DNA of 64,000 bases from assembly GCA_039583875.1 (NCBI GenBank), contig CM077147.1:112092440-112156439 (forward strand), read 5' to 3'. Shown one piece after another: positions 35,164-46,703 of this stretch; position 1 is the first letter of the stretch, and every line of letters begins with the position of its first letter. Source of the stretch: Platanthera guangdongensis (lineage: Eukaryota > Streptophyta > Magnoliopsida > Asparagales > Orchidaceae). The notes under the pieces are model-generated. The model was given only the letters and a program-made list of their open reading frames with translations, did not search any database and was not told the DNA's origin. Position numbers and translations under genes: made by a program.

Positions 35164-36689
35164 TGAAGTCACTCTTGAACTAAGTTGAATTAATTATGTA
35201 TTAGATGTTATTCTTTAGTTGAGTGCATGCAGGTCATTATTGTTAAGTGTAGACCAATGTCAGTTTACAATGAGTCACTAAACACAAGACCATACAATGT
35301 AATCCCTCACTGTGTGACCCATGGTGTTGACTCATGTGTAACCTATATACTGTGATGCACTTCATTTTCAAGTACTAAAGCAATGGAAGAAAGGAATGGT
35401 TGTTGGTTTTCAACAAAGAAGAATTAGTTTTTTAGTAAAAAATTTACTAAGTACTTTTCTCGAGAAGATGAAGTGTATTTCTCAAGAAGCCTAAGTATAG
35501 TTCTCAAGAAAGCAAAGCTATTCTCTAGAAACCTTAAGACTTCTCGAAAAATTCTCAGAAACAACATTTAATTCTTTTTCTCGAGAAAGCCCGAAGAATT
35601 CTCTAGAAGCCAAGTATAGTTCTCAAGAAAGCAAAGCAGTTCTTGAGAAGTCAAAATTGTTTCTCAAGAAGCTAAGTATATTTATCGAGACATCAAGTTC
35701 CTTCTCGAGAAATCAGATCTTCAGTTCAAAAAATTTGCGTTAAGTATTCTCCCGAGAAGGCTATGCCATTTATCGAGAAAACAAATCCTTCTCGAGAAAT
35801 TATATGTCTTCTCCAGAAATAGGGTTGCAGAAAAATTCTTTTTAAACTGTCTGACGAGATTTCGATATAACCTAAGTTCCTCATGATTGGTCCACGTGGA
35901 AGAAGATCAAGAAATTCTCTTATAGCCATTGCAATGAACTTGTATAAATATAGAAGATCGATTATATAATAAAAGATATATGAACGACTGAATCATAAAG
36001 GATCGATCTAAGAAATTCAAACAGATGAATCGCTCTCGATCTTTCCAGATCTAGATCGTGTCTCGGCATCGGCAAAGTTTTCGGTTTTCAATCTTTTTGG
36101 CCGATGACCTCCAGATCTAGATCAAGCGATTCCTCAAGAAACTCGACAAGATCTTTGCTTCAATTTCTGATCTTCCAGATCTCGTGGAGTTACAGATTTC
36201 AGATCTTGATCTCGGATTCTCTCAAGTCTTCCTCAACAAGTTTTCAAGTTTTCATTTCTCACGAAGGAAGAAGGTTAAAGATGAGTTCAGATATGACGAT
36301 AGAAGATTGTTCTCAATCCTCAAAAGTTGTAAAAATCTATTTTTATTCTTTGTATGAAGTTTGTTCTTCCGATTGTAGATCCCACCTTGTGGGATCGAGA
36401 TTGTAGAAGCTTTGCTCTCCAAGTTTGTAGGAGTTTGTTATCTCCGAGTTGTAGGATTGTTGCAATCCGAGATTTAGTGAAGTAGCCAAGCTAGCCATGG
36501 TGCTAGATAGGCGAGGTGGAAAGTGGACGTACCCAAGATTGGGGAACCACTATAAATTTCTTGTGTCGTCGGGGTTATGCTTGGTTATTTTTTGTGATGA
36601 TTACTCTCAAGTTTTTAGTCCGCAAAAGATGCAGAACTCACCTATTCACGCCCCTTTAGGTGATTTAGGTAGACAACTAGATACTTTTA
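35164..36689 (+). repeat. 5' LTR of element S (start uncertain)
   Basis: The end is set by the PBS; it reads ATACTTTTA where relatives end in TTTCA. If the start is TGAAGT (35164), the ends pair as inverted repeats (TGAAGT.. and ..ACTTTTA) and the TGAAG duplication of element G is the first five bases of this LTR. From 35450 to 35860 it contains about fifteen CTCGAGAA/CTCAAGAA words. The GC-rich 3' part (CTATTCACGCCCCTTTAGG) is typical of SIRE LTR ends. Only one copy is in the window. Confidence 0.65.
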
Positions 36690-36691
36690 AT

Positions 36692-36706
36692 TAGTATCAA
36701 AGCGAG
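36692..36706 (+). promoter_or_regulatory. Primer-binding site of element S
   Basis: TAGTATCAAAGCGAG, matching the start TGGTATCAAAGCGAG seen also in element D, with one G-to-A change. Confidence 0.65.
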
Positions 36707-36771
36707 GTTGTTCACAAAAAGGTTCACACCTTAAACAGATCTACTTCTAGCTATCGTAGAGATTATCAAGC

Positions 36772-37675
36772 ATGGACAAATCCAAGGATGTTGCAAAGCT
36801 TCTAGTGTGCACCAAGGCTAACTTTCCCGTGTGAAAAGAGAGAGTCAGATTTTTCATGGAAACTGTTGACCCCCGCATATTCATGATAGTGGAAGAAGGC
36901 CCTCATGTTCCCATAATAGCTTCCACTATCGATCCATCCAAGAAGGTACCAAAGAAACTAATGGATCTCGACAAATATGATATTGCCCTTGTCTCTCTAG
37001 ACAAGAAAACAAAGAATATCATCGTAAGTGCAGTCGATGATTCGATGTTGCAGAACCTGATACACTGTCAATACGCAAATGAAATGTGGTAGTCTTTGAT
37101 CGTCCTGATGGAAGACACAAAAGAAGTAAGAGATGATAGAAGATCCCTTCTAAACCAGAAGTATGAGGCCTTTAAGCAAGGCCCCAAGGACACAATAGCT
37201 GATATATATGAGAACTTCTTCAAGACCATCAACGACCTGAAGAACTACGACCGAGTTTTCTTAAGTGGAGAACTAAATGACAAGTTCCTAAGATCCTTAT
37301 CTAAGGAATGGGACAATAAGATTTTTGTTATCAGGGAGTTTGGGAGACTGGCTGACACTAACCCACAAAACCTCTTCGGGAAGCTTATGTCCTATGAGCT
37401 TCAAATCAACTCCAGAAAAGCTAAAGAAGATGGCAGCAGATCTTCATCAGAGGAGAAGTCTATTGCATTGAAGGTAGATAGCTCAAGAAAGGATAAAGCA
37501 GTATCTCATGCTCTCACTTAGGAAGAAAGTGAAGAAGAAGAAGACTCAGTGCCAAGCACCTCGGGCTCAGAGTTATCTAATGGAGAGTTCTCTCTTCTCT
37601 CCAAACAGTTCAAGAAGTTTCTCAGTAAGAAGAAACGGATGAGAGACAAAAACTCCTCATAAAGAAGATCACGTC
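36772..37675 (+). pseudogene. Element S gag
   Basis: Starts at ATG 36772 (MDKSKDVAKLLVCTKANFPV); a TGA then replaces the Trp expected before KERVRFF. The main part (METVDPRIFMIVEEGPHVP, DLDKYDIALVSLDKKTKNII) reaches a TAG after ANEMW (about 37090), then continues in the same frame (DTIADIYENFFKTINDLKNY, LRSLSKEWDNKIF, LFGKLMSYELQI) to a TAG at 37519. This is the copia gag UBN2-type capsid region. An acidic, Lys-rich tail follows (EEESEEEEDSVPSTSG, KKFLSKKKRMRD). Confidence 0.85.
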
Positions 37676-37754
37676 ACGACGGTGATCATCAAAAAAACAT
37701 TACATAAATGACAGGTATAAATCTAAACAGAACCAACATAATTCTACTAACATT

Positions 37755-38942
37755 GTGTGTTATTGCTGTAATAAGCTAGGTCATGTGATCGCCGACTGCC
37801 CACATAATAAGGAGGGTGGAAGAAGAGAAGAGCATAAGTCCTCCCATGACAAAAAGATGGAGAAGAGCTTCAGTGACACTGACTCATCCGAGTCAAGTGA
37901 GGATGAAGAAGCCTGCTTTGGGCTCATGGCTCACTCCGACGGAGAAGAAGATGACCCCCAGTTTCATGTAGAGGTAAATTCTCACGCCATTCTTTCAGAG
38001 TCTGATGCTCCAGACGATGATCATGAGGACTGTCCCTATGATGATGAATCAGAACTCATGACTCAGTATAAAAAGCTAATCAAGGTCTATGATCGGTGTA
38101 GGAAAGTTGTTAGAACTCAGGCCAAGGAGATCAAATCTCTTAAGCATGTGGAGACCACTCTGAGGGAGGAAGTTACAAGAATGAACTTAATCAGAGAGGA
38201 ACTCCACGCCCTGGTGAACGATAACAACAGTTCACACGAGCTCCTTAACCTGAAAGAGAAAATCATCGAGAAGCTGGAAGGACAGCTTGCTGCCGAAAAG
38301 AAACTTGTTGAAAGTTTCTCCAAGCACATGACTATCCTTCTTCTCATAGCTGAATTCTCTGCTCCGACTAAAGGAGCTGGTTCAGGCCATATGGTTGCTC
38401 CTAGTAAGTCTTCTAGGCGAACTAAGGCCAAAAGGATGAATAAGGCTGCTATGAAAGCAGACGCCGAAGGTAAAGGTAAAGCACCTGAAAGTCAAATAAT
38501 GTTCAAGAAGGTGATATTCCCTTTTAATCTATTTGACTTCGAGACTTCCTATGGACATCTAACCCGACCAACTTACGTTGAGCAGATTGATAGATACCAA
38601 GGGTGGAATCGACCGCATGACTTCGGTGTTAGTGTCTTTAGAGCACCTTATGAGGCGATCACTCTACAGAGCTATGGTCCGTATGTTCATGGTACAAATG
38701 ATAAGAAAGCTCCAATGGTGAAACCCATTGCTCAAAAGCCACTTGAGAAGAAGCAGTCATGCGAGTGCTATCACCATGAGGCTTTTGCCTCCAAGTCAGC
38801 CGCTCCTACTAAACCACATGTTCAAAAGGTCAAGCAGGAGACTTGGAAAAGATACAACATGTTTGACTGTTGGTTCTGTAGTAAAGTTGGTCACTTTGCT
38901 GTGGATTGCTGGTTTAATCCCAGAAACATTGAAACTCCTTAA
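37755..38942 (+). pseudogene. Element S gag C-terminal part with two zinc knuckles
   Basis: A 395-codon open frame. It starts with a CCHC knuckle (CYCCNKLGHVIADCPHNK), then an acidic region (SDTDSSESSEDEEACFG), a coiled coil (YKKLIKVYDRCRKVVRTQAKE, LKEKIIEKLEGQLAAEKKLVE), a basic stretch (SSRRTKAKRMNKAAMK) and a second knuckle (CWFCSKVGHFAVDCWF) near the end. This long post-knuckle gag region with a second Cys cluster resembles SIRE-type gag-pol. It is out of frame with the capsid part by one shift between 37521 and 37755. Confidence 0.78.
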
Positions 38943-39039
38943 GTTAATCATGCGAGACAAAGCACTCGTTGTGTTAACACTCGTAGGGGGAGCATGCTAA
39001 CAAGGAACCAAGGACCCAAATCTTATTGCATTCCTAAGG

Positions 39040-39235
39040 TAAAATGATCAATGATGGCAGGTATGTCCAAAGTCCAACAAAACGTCTATCTGGTATTTGG
39101 ACAGTGGATGCTCTCGGCATATGACCGGTACAAGAAGCCTACTTCAAAATTATACTCCAAACCAAGATGATCCAAAGGTTATCTTTGGTGGTTCTTATCG
39201 GGGAATTACAAAAGGCTAGGACTTTGCCGGTAGAA
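39040..39235 (+). pseudogene. Element S protease region, truncated by deletion
   Basis: IWYLDSGCSRHMTG (from about 39091) is the copia protease active site (DSG) followed by the conserved SRHMTG. The sequence runs on to DPKVIFGGSY and then joins RNase H sequence near 39270. About 3 kb of integrase and RT are missing. Confidence 0.75.
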
Positions 39236-39269
39236 AAAAGACATAAACAGCACTTCCGGGACTTGACAA

Positions 39270-39666
39270 TTCCTAGGAAGAAGGCTCATATCTTTGAGCA
39301 CCAACAAACAGAATTGTGTTGCAATCTCAACCGCCGAATCAGAAAATATTTCTGCAGGCAGTTATTGTGCACAACTTCTCTGGATAAAAAATCAATGTGA
39401 AGACTACAACTTGAAGTTCAGAGATATCCCCATGTTTTGTGACTCCTCCAGTGCTATAGCAATTGCCAACAATCCAGTTTCTCACAGCCGGACAAACATA
39501 TCAAATTGAGATATCGTTTCATCCGAGAGCATGTGGAGAATGGGGACACCAACCTCCAGTATGTTCCAACAGATAGACAAGTTGCATATATCTTCACGAA
39601 GCCGCTGGACGTGGTCAAGTTCTCCTTCTTCAAGACAAAACTTGGTATGCTTAACAAGAAGTCATG
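39270..39666 (+). pseudogene. Element S RNase H end of pol
   Basis: WSTNKQNCVAISTAESENISAGSYCAQLLWIKNQ, then FCDSSSAIAIANNPVSHSRT, a frame shift near 39500, then YRFIREHVENGDTNLQYVPTDRQVAYIFTKPLD and FFKTKLGML. The last residues are the usual end of copia RNase H. Function lost through the upstream deletion. Confidence 0.82.
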
Positions 39667-40118
39667 AAAAGTTTATATTTGAAGTCAAGAGAAGATTTTG
39701 TAATCAGCCAATCAAAAAATTCCAAGAGAATTCTTACTCAGCAAACCTTTAGATAAATTCAAGCTCAGAACTGGAATTCTCGAAAACTTAATGTATTTCT
39801 CGGAAAATTAAATTATATTTCTCGGAAGAACACCTTAAATGTTTCGAGAAGCATTTGGACTTCTCGACTACTCGAGAAATCAGCTAACATAACTTTTCAA
39901 GAAGAATTCCAATCGGCATTCCTCAGGTATGCTCTTCTTCATTCTTCAAGATTTTCAATTTTATATAAATAGAAAACTCCATAGAATGTCCAAATCCACA
40001 CTTTTGAAAAAACTCTTCCCGAGAAAAACCCTTATGTTCCGCCGAAGGCCTCCACCGCTCTTCTTGCAAACTCCGTCGTTTCTTTTCGAAAAAGTCTGAA
40101 ATCTTACATCTTCAATCG

Positions 40119-40660
40119 ATGGCTCTCATTGCAAAGATTGGCATCGGTAGTGAGTTTGTTCGCACAGGTATTGAAGAAATCTCTGATGATTTCCGTAATG
40201 TCCTTCTACTTCTTAAAACCGCTCGCCTCTCTTTCATTCTCGAGCATCCCTGCAAAGTCTTGGTTCCAAAAGTTGAAGAGTTCTATAGAAATGCAAAGCT
40301 TAAAAGGTATGAGAAATTGTTGAAAAGCTCTGTCAAAGATGTGTTGATCAAAATGAAGCCATCCTCCTTAACAAAATTTCTAAGGTTACCCTCCGTTGAT
40401 GAGGAAGATTATTAGGAAGAACCCGATTACTCCATGGCTCTTTTATTTTGTGGCCTCTCCCAATCCACTACCTCTATTCGTATACAACACATGAATGATG
40501 AAAGCAAGCTTTTGGCCGACATTCTTGGAAATGTTCTCCTCTGCAAGATAGGTTCAATTGGATATATCTCCTCAGACTTATTTTGCATAATGACTGTTGT
40601 AGTGTGTCACAAGAAGTTTCAATGGGGACACATGTTATTTTAAAAGATTAAGGAAACCAT
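40119..40660 (+). pseudogene. Element S 3' extra ORF, N-terminal part
   Basis: MALIAKIGIGSEFVRTGIEEISDDF... continues to a stop at 40413, then MALLFCGLSQSTTSIRIQHMND to 40643. No enzyme motif is visible. Position after pol matches the extra (often called env-like) ORF of SIRE elements; an envelope role is not shown here and no clear signal peptide or membrane anchor is seen. AT-rich sequence with CTCGAGAAA words (39760-39930) lies between pol and this ORF. Confidence 0.6.
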
Positions 40661-41078
40661 GAATGCATCTAATTTTGCAAGGATCGTCTCTCTATATCTG
40701 AATCAAGTGCACCCTGAAGTTTTTGACTTGTCCAAAGGTGTGTCCATTCACCACTTGAAGAATGTCTCACTCTCATCCATCAATAGATGGGAAATCAGAA
40801 TTCAATAGCCAGTCCAAGCTCCAGCAGTTCCAAGGACTGTAGTTGATGAGGACAGGACCCCATCACCCCTTCATATTGATATAGTTGACACATCTGTTGC
40901 AGCTATTGAGGGGGAGTCTGCTCCTTTAGTTCATGAGGAAGATCAGCAAACAAAGGTACCAGACACAGAGTTTCATTCAGATGTTCTTACAGATCAAGTT
41001 ATAGAAAAAGTTCTTGCTAATGATGTGGTAGTATAAAAGGAAAACAAAGTTCAGTTTGATTATGAGAAGAGCACCTCT

Positions 41079-42190
41079 GTGTATGATGGTGGCTCAGGTA
41101 ATGATATTGACTATTCCTCTGATCAGGAAAATCTTCGTTATGCTCAAGTGGATGCCCAAGTCACCTCTACTGCTGTTGATATTGACAAAATGATAGAGGC
41201 TCTAACTTCTGGTGATCCCCTTTTCATCTCTCCTGAAGTGATTCCAAAAGATTCTCAGCTCATGACACAAATTAAGGGGGAGAATGTGGTTATGTTCTCT
41301 GATGAGGATAAAGTTACCCCAGAACCTATAGAACCTCCTCTCAAGAATTTAAAATTCTCCCCACCTATCATTCTTGGTGAGGAAGGAGATGTGATGACAT
41401 CTGCCCAAAGAGGCAAAAACTCAGTTATTATTGAAGAACTACCAGTCTGGACAGCTCTAACACTACCTCCTCCAAATCCTGCAGCTGCAGTCATTTCTGA
41501 TCATACCCTTTTGGGTAAGATTGATTCTATATTGACAAAGCAGAGTGAGTACTTTGGCAAGTCTCTCAAAGATGTAACTGAGAGAGTAACTACTCTTGAG
41601 AAAAAATGAACTGAGGATTTGCTGATATTCAGAGTAATACAGATGAATTCAAAAAACTGCTTAATATTGGTGACAAGGCTTTGGACCATACTATCACTAG
41701 TGTTGGTGAAGTCATGAATCAGTCAGTTAATATAGCTAACAATCAGATACTCTTGCTGAAGAAAACTGAACAACATAACTTCAAAACCTGTGAAGAGGTC
41801 GAGAAATTCAAGGAAGATGCCATAAAGGATCTAACCGTAGAAGTCCGAAAGGGGGAGGATAAGGTGAAAAAAAATATAGAAAGCAAAGTTCAAGAAATGA
41901 AAACTCAGTTGGGTAATCAACTGAAAGAGATCAATACAAATGTAGAAACACAGATTAAGGGTGTAAACACTTATACTTATGATACTGCGGTGTGGATGCA
42001 CAATCAAATTTTTCTAGAGTTTCAAGTTAATCCAATTGAGGCTCCACCTCCTCATCTTGATCAAAATGTCTATAAGCCTACATTTTCTCCCAGACCTAAA
42101 TAGCATGGAGTTCCTCCTGTGAATTATTCTCAAGTCTGGACTTTTGATCAACCAAAGATATCTCAGGACCTACCTCTTGAGGTGTCAGTG
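41079..42190 (+). pseudogene. Element S 3' extra ORF, C-terminal acidic and coiled-coil part
   Basis: 41079-41609 is acidic and Pro-rich (SDEDKVTPEPIEPPLKNLKFSPPI) and ends in SLKDVTERVTTLEKK. After a stop, 41681-42103 is a long charged helix (EEVEKFKEDAIKDLTVEVRKGE, NIESKVQEMKTQLGNQLKEIN) likely to form a coiled coil. Sequence continues past a TAG to LPLEVSV, where element F interrupts it at 42191. The same kind of coiled C-terminus occurs in SIRE-type extra ORFs. Exact role unknown. Confidence 0.6.
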
Positions 42191-42689
42191 TGTAACACCC
42201 CCTATCCGTCGCATAGCATATAGCAGTAGGTCCGGCCGGGGCCCGACGCCATATACCACAGACAGACCGGGTGGTTACTCATGGAAACCATCCAACCAAT
42301 CATAACATCCTACACAGAGCATTCTAGCGGAAGCAGATTAATAAGTTGCAATAAAGAACCCAGCACTAAAGCATGAATGTCCACTAATACCAAAATAGGA
42401 ATGTTATACATACACAAGTACAGGCCTTAAGGCCTTACAAAATGGTTCACTTAATATTACATGATTTACAAACCACGGTACGCAGGCCGGTCATACATGA
42501 ATAAAAACAGTAAACACTCCAATTAGGCCTTCGAGGGCCGGCTTCATAATTTGGGCTTTAGCCCGCTATTGACCGCTTGGTCCAGCAGCACCTGCAAGCA
42601 ACAAACCACCGCATGGTGGCAAAACAAGGCAACGGTCAGCAATGCTGACCAAATTATAACGATCCTGCCCCCAACTCGGGGCGGCGATG

Positions 42690-43052
42690 TGTTGAAGTTG
42701 GTGACCGGGCGGTCTGGCAGTCTATCTTGGCGGGTTGGAGACCGCGCGGTCTGGCGGTTTGTCTCAGCCGGCTTGAAGACCGGGCGGTCTGGCGGTCTAC
42801 CCTGGCAGTCTCTCTTTCTCTCTGGTGGTAGCCGTTCGGTTAGCCCTTCTGTCTAACCGCGCGGCTTGTGTGGTTTGTTTTGTATAGTCTGCTTAGTCCT
42901 GTAAATTTTTAGTCCCACATCTCTTATTTGTATTCTCTCATCTCTCCTTCATTCTATATAAGGGATGGCATACCTTTGTAATAGATACCTTTTTCGGATA
43001 ATAAAATTTCAGTTAAAACCATTTCGGTTTGTTTTCTGTTCGGTTTTTAACT
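42690..43052 (+). repeat. 5' LTR of element K
   Basis: 363 bp, with repeated GACCGGGCGGTCTGGCGGT words in U3, a TATATAAGGGA box near 42955 and an AATAAAATTT polyadenylation-like signal near 43002. Confidence 0.95.
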
Positions 43053-43481
43053 TGGTATCAGAGGACTCGATCTATTCCTCCTGATTGTGTGCGCTCTCTC
43101 TGCTTTCGTAGCTTGATTCTCCGTCTGTCCGCGCGACCTATCCGCGCGGCTTGCCCCTTCTTTTTCGCGAACTATTTTCGCGATCTCCTCTATTCGTCGT
43201 GCTCTACTTCTTATTGCCTTCTACCAGCGCCTGCTTGCTAGTCGCCCCGGCCTCATCTTTTGCCGTGCGACTTGTTCTCCTCTGTTCGCCCGACTTTTTC
43301 AAGCCGTGCAACTTCTTTCCCTCTGCTTTGCTCTGCTTCTTGGTAGCGGCCTTCCTAGCCGCACGACCTGTTTTCTGTTCGCCCGACTTGGTGCTCTTTT
43401 CTCTTCTTCGCTTCACCGTTCGGCTTCTTTCTCTTCTCGCAGCTTGTTCTTATCGTCGCGGTTTGCTCCTCTCTTGCTTCC
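43053..43481 (+). other. Element K leader: PBS followed by a short non-gag stretch
   Basis: The PBS TGGTATCAGAGGACTCG starts at 43053 right after the LTR. The 430 bp to the pol start are C/T-rich. ORFs here (for example 43151-43534) give Leu/Phe/Ser-rich peptides without capsid motifs or a zinc knuckle. A copia gag normally needs about 1 kb, so gag is missing, not just mutated. Confidence 0.8.
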
Positions 43482-46400
43482 ATGGCTTTCCCCTCCTCCA
43501 GCTTGTTCGCCTCCTTGGTCACCTCTTCTGGTAGTGCTCACGTTGTTACTCGCGGAAGATGGCTAATCGACTCTGGTGCAACAAATCATATGACAGGCAA
43601 TCCTCAATGTTTCTCACTTCTTGAACCACATGCTCAGTTGCCCCCGGTCATTGTTGCTGATGGATCTTCCTCCCCGGTCCATGGGACGGGCATGGTTCAA
43701 GTCACTCCATCTCTCTGCCTGGCTGATACCCTCTATGTGCCCCAGTTTCCGTGTAATTTATTATCGGTTACTTCTTTATGCAAGCAACTACGGTGTTCTG
43801 TCATATTCACCCCTACCTCTTGTGCTTTTCAGGATCCGGACTCCCAACGGACGATTGCTACCGGGATTGAGAGTGGTGGCCTCTACTTCCTCGACAACGT
43901 TTCTGCTCTATCCGCCTTCTCCTCCTCCTCTACAGATCTTCTCCAATGGTATCTCCGCCTTGGACATGCTCCTCCCCGAATTCTACGACAGCTCCTGCCG
44001 CACCTCCCTCCTCATCATCCTCCTCTAAACTGTGATGCATATCAACTTGGCAAACATCACCGCTCATCCTTCCCACCAACGCAAAGTCGGGGATCTTCCC
44101 GTCCGTTCGACCTCATTCACTCTAACATATGGGGTCCCGATCCTAACCTCACCATCGGTCGGGGTAGTTCCTATTTTGTCACCTTCATTGATGATTTCTC
44201 TCGATGTACGTGGGTGTATCTTCTCAAAGATCGCTCCGAGCTGTTCTCTGTTTGGACCTCCTTTTATTCTATGGTTAAGACTCAGTTTGATACATCTATT
44301 AAAATCCTTCGTTCTGACAATGCTAAGGAATATCTTAGCCAAGACTTCTCCTCTTTTTGTATTCACCATGGTGTTATTCGTCAAACAAGCTGTGTCTACA
44401 CCTCACAACAAAATGGGGTGGCGGAATGCAAAAACCGTCACCTCCTTGATGTCGCCCGCACTATGATGACTCAAATGCATGTTCCTCGCTCCTATTGGGG
44501 CTATGCTGTCCTCCTCTCCTGCTATCTCATCAATCGCCTTCCCTCCATAGTTCTCCACGGTGCTATCCCCTTCTCCATTCTTTATCCAGACAAGGATCCC
44601 TTTCCTCTTCCTCTGCACATCTTTGGGTGCACCGCTTTTGTGCACTCTCCCGCTGCCACCCGTGATAAACTCTCACCACGTGCCACTAAATGTGTCTTTC
44701 TGGGGTACTCTCCCACTCAGAAAGGTTATTGTTGCTTTGACCCCGTTACCCGCAAGCAATTTGTCTCTGCAGATGTCACCTTCTTTGTCAATGCATCTTA
44801 CTTCTCTCCCGCTTCCTCTTCTCCTCCTCCTGATCCTACTTCTCATACCAACCCATCCATTTCCTCTGCTCCCACTGATGTTCCTCCATCTCCACCCACT
44901 CCACCGTCTTCCCCATCCTCATCATCTCCACCCTCTACTCCGCTTTCTCCCTCCACTACGCTGCCATTTCTCTCTACTCCCGGGCCAGCTCTCTCCACCA
45001 CGGATACTCCGGATACTGACGCACCTGCTGACCTGGATCTCACAATTGCTCTTCGCAAAGGGGTTCGGGCCTGTACCCAACACCCGCTTACTGCAGTTGT
45101 TTCCTACGATCGTCTTACCCCTGCTAACAGAGCTTTTGCACTGGCTATCTCGGCTACTGCCACCCCCCGTTCCTACCAGGAGGCCCTTACTATTCCTCAT
45201 TGGAAACTTGTCATGGATGAGGAGATTGCTACTCTCACTGAACGGGGTACCTGGACCCTTGTTCCTCCTCGTTTCGGCACAGATGTTGTTGGTTGTCACC
45301 GGGTCTTCGTGGTGAAGTTTCTCCCGGATGGCAGTGTGGATCGTTATAAGGCTCGCCTGGTTGCCAAGGGTTTTACCCAAACTTATGGCGTTGATTACTT
45401 TGAGACTTTCTCTCCAGTGGCTCGTCTCAGCACTATTCGGGTTCTTCTCTCTGTGGCTGTCAACAGGGATTGGCCCATCTCGCAGCTAGATGTTAAGAAT
45501 GCCTTCCTCTATGGTGATCTGCAGGAAGATGTTTACATGGAGCAACCTCCTGGGTATGTTGCTTAGGGGGAGACACGGGTATGCCGGCTAAAGAAGGCTA
45601 TCTATGGCCTCAAGCAGAGTCCTCGTGCCTGGTTTGACAAGTTCAGTGGCATTGTTGTGGCCATTGGTTTTACAAGAAGCTCAGCAGATCACTCCTTGTT
45701 TGTTCGGAAAACCGCCTCTGGTCTTGTTGTTCTTGCGGTTTATGTTGATGACATTCTTCTTACTGGCGATGACCAGGATGGGGTATTGATGACCAAGAAA
45801 CACCTTCGTCAACATCTGGTCACAAAGGATATGGGCTCCCCGAAATACTTTCTGGGGATTGAAATCTCTAGAAAGCCCAACTCCATGGTCCTTTCCCAAC
45901 GGAAGTATGCTCTTGATCTTTTAAAGGAGGCAGGACTCACTGGTGATAAACCTGCACGTTGTCCTATGGCTGCTGGAGAATACAAAACTTGGACAGATGA
46001 CTCACCTCTTCTCTCCGATCTTATGAGATACCGGCGTCTGGTGGGCAAGCTCATATATCTCACGGTAACCTGACCCGACATCTCTTATGTTGTTGGCAAG
46101 GTGAGCCAGTTCATGCAAGCTCCGAGGGAGTGTCATCTACAATCTGCTCTGAGGATATTAGAGTATATTAAAGCTGCTCCAGGGAAAGGACTCCTATTTC
46201 AGAAGAATGGTCACCTAAGGGTTGAAGCTTACTCTGATTCAAGCTATGCGGATGACAAAGGGGACCGCAAGTCGACTTAGGTTTTTGCACATTTGTTGGA
46301 GGCAATCTTGTGAGTTGGAAGAGCAAGAAACAGTCTGTAGTTTCCAGGTCTAGTGCAGAGGTGGAATATCGCAGCATGACATCGACTACATGTGAGTTGA

Positions 46401-46696
46401 AGTGGTTGCGGGCTCTCATGCTTGACTTAGGAGAGGTTTACAACTATCCTCTTCCTATGTTCTGTGACAATAAGGCCGCGATATACATTTCCAAAAATTC
46501 GGTCTTTCATGAGAGAACAAAACACATAGAAGTCGACTGTCATTTTATTCGGGAAGAAATATTGAAGAAACAGATTTGCAGTCCATTTGTCACTTCCGAC
46601 AATGAGTTGACAGATGTCTTCACCAAGCCGGTGTCCGCTTCCTTTTTCCACATCTGCGATAAGCCGGGCATGATCGATATATATGCTCCAGCTTGA
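43482..46696 (+). pseudogene. Element K pol: protease, integrase, RT, RNase H
   Basis: ATG at 43482 opens a 694-codon frame that begins just before the protease motif [13 protein letters not shown]. Integrase: the zinc-binding part is damaged (WYLRLGH for WHx[12 protein letters not shown] for CxxC), and the first catalytic Asp is Asn (LIHSNIWGP for HSDxWGP); the second Asp (LRSDNAKEY) and Glu ([13 protein letters not shown]) remain. RT has [26 protein letters not shown] and YVDDILLTGDD near 45742. RNase H has SSAEVEYRSM, FCDNKAAIYISKN and HERTKHIEVDCHFI. Breaks: TAG at 45564-45566 (Gln expected), TGA at 46072-46074 (Arg expected), and a one-base loss near 46279 in RKST(S)GFCTF. Ends TGA after DIYAPA. 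Confidence 0.92.
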
Positions 46697-46703
46697 GGGG
46701 GAG

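Larger units (their letters stand above)
35164..42190 (+). mobile_element. Element S: SIRE/Maximus-like Ty1/copia, internally deleted and interrupted by F
   Basis: Plus-strand order: long LTR (about 35164-36689), PBS, copia gag with zinc knuckles, a DSG protease motif, a deletion, the RNase H end, then an extra ORF region of about 2 kb. Copia with long LTRs and a 3' extra ORF is the SIRE/Maximus plan. The sequence ...LPLEVSV is cut at 42190 by element F; the rest of the ORF and the 3' LTR lie beyond the window. Lineage is inferred. Confidence 0.82.

Noticed and set aside
43151..43534. 127-codon ORF before K pol, considered as gag
   Set aside because: Leu/Phe/Ser-rich low-complexity peptide without capsid or zinc-knuckle motifs.
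44560..45315. 251-codon Leu/Pro-rich plus-strand ORF
   Set aside because: Shadow frame of the element K pol gene, which has clear integrase and RT motifs in the other frame.
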